Assembly (NCBI GenBank): GCA_015494165.1
Contig: WGBS01000060.1
Span: 1-6,374 of the forward strand
Source: Gammaproteobacteria bacterium
GTDB taxonomy: Bacteria; Pseudomonadota; Gammaproteobacteria; S144-34
Direction of reading: 5' to 3'
Length of the DNA: 6,374 nt
The notes below the pieces were generated by a model. That model saw nothing but the letters and a program-made list of their open reading frames with translations, was not told where the DNA came from and made no database searches. The position numbers and the translations under genes are program-made. Position 1 is the first letter of the stretch; each line of letters begins with the position of its first letter. Below, in pieces: positions 6,215 through 6,374 of the stretch.

Positions 6215-6374
6215 ATGCGCCCGCGTCTCGTGGATCCCTTCGGCCGTGCCATCGAGTACCTGCGGCTGTCCGTCACGGACCGCTGCGACCTGCGCTGCAG
6301 CTACTGCCTGCCGAAGGGCTTCGACGGCTTCGCCGAGCCCGAAGCGTGGCTGCGCTTCGACGAGATCGAGCGCC
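6215..6374 (+). CDS. moaA: MoaA, GTP 3',8-cyclase (molybdenum cofactor biosynthesis), 5' part only
   Basis: The first 53 codons of a radical SAM enzyme that, with MoaC, converts GTP to cyclic pyranopterin monophosphate, the first step of molybdopterin synthesis in the cytoplasm. The visible part opens with MRPRLVDPFGR and contains RLSVTDRCDLRCSYC, with the radical SAM cysteines C24, C28 and C31 in a CX3CX2C motif, followed by LPKGF and the FDEIER segment. This combination is diagnostic of MoaA. The gene runs off the right edge, so the second Fe-S cluster and the GTP-binding C-terminus are not seen. It diverges from napF with 129 bases between start codons, and NapA needs the cofactor it helps make. 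No Shine-Dalgarno lies at normal spacing; GAAGGG at 6196-6201 is 13 bases away. It may be leaderless. Confidence 0.93.
   Translation, partial: MRPRLVDPFGRAIEYLRLSVTDRCDLRCSYCLPKGFDGFAEPEAWLRFDEIER

Noticed and set aside
1..6374. An undescribed enzyme, defence or mobile system
   Set aside because: Every long gene belongs to the known nap operon or is moaA. No transposase, integrase, CRISPR-like array, tRNA or inverted terminal repeats were seen, and the coding regions have no base-composition break.

Overview
The window is a GC-rich proteobacterial chromosome fragment carrying a complete periplasmic nitrate reductase (Nap) operon on the minus strand. It reads from right to left as napF, napD, napA, napG, napH, napB, napC. 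The first 53 codons of a molybdenum cofactor gene, moaA, diverge from it on the plus strand at the right edge. The gene order F-D-A-G-H-B-C matches the enteric-type nap operon. The high GC content and this gene set suggest a gammaproteobacterium, or possibly a betaproteobacterium, that respires nitrate or disposes of electrons through it. The genus cannot be read from the sequence.

Layout: bases 1-79 lie 3' of napC and hold a C-rich heptanucleotide repeat, which is G-rich in the nap transcript. napC (80-697), napB (720-1196), napH (1193-2080), napG (2077-2835), napA (2845-5343), napD (5334-5588) and napF (5585-6085) are packed with 4-base ATGA overlaps, one 10-base overlap and gaps of 9 and 22 bases, so they almost certainly form one transcript. 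Bases 6086-6214 are a 129-base divergent control region. It contains two FNR/ANR-like 14-mers and plausible promoter elements for both napF and moaA. moaA starts at 6215 and runs off the window.

How the genes work together: NapC (tetraheme, NapC/NirT family) and the NapGH pair (four polyferredoxin clusters plus a membrane ferredoxin) are two ways to draw electrons from the quinol pool. NapB (diheme c) passes electrons to the NapA Mo-bisMGD/[4Fe-4S] catalytic subunit, which reduces nitrate to nitrite in the periplasm. NapD binds the NapA Tat signal and NapF is a cytoplasmic Fe-S accessory protein; both act in NapA maturation. MoaA starts synthesis of the molybdenum cofactor that NapA needs, so the divergent arrangement couples enzyme and cofactor supply.

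The coding content is a known system, and I see no sign of an undescribed enzyme or defence module. The parts worth a second look are non-coding: the shared control region, a possible leaderless moaA, and the G-quadruplex-capable repeat behind napC.
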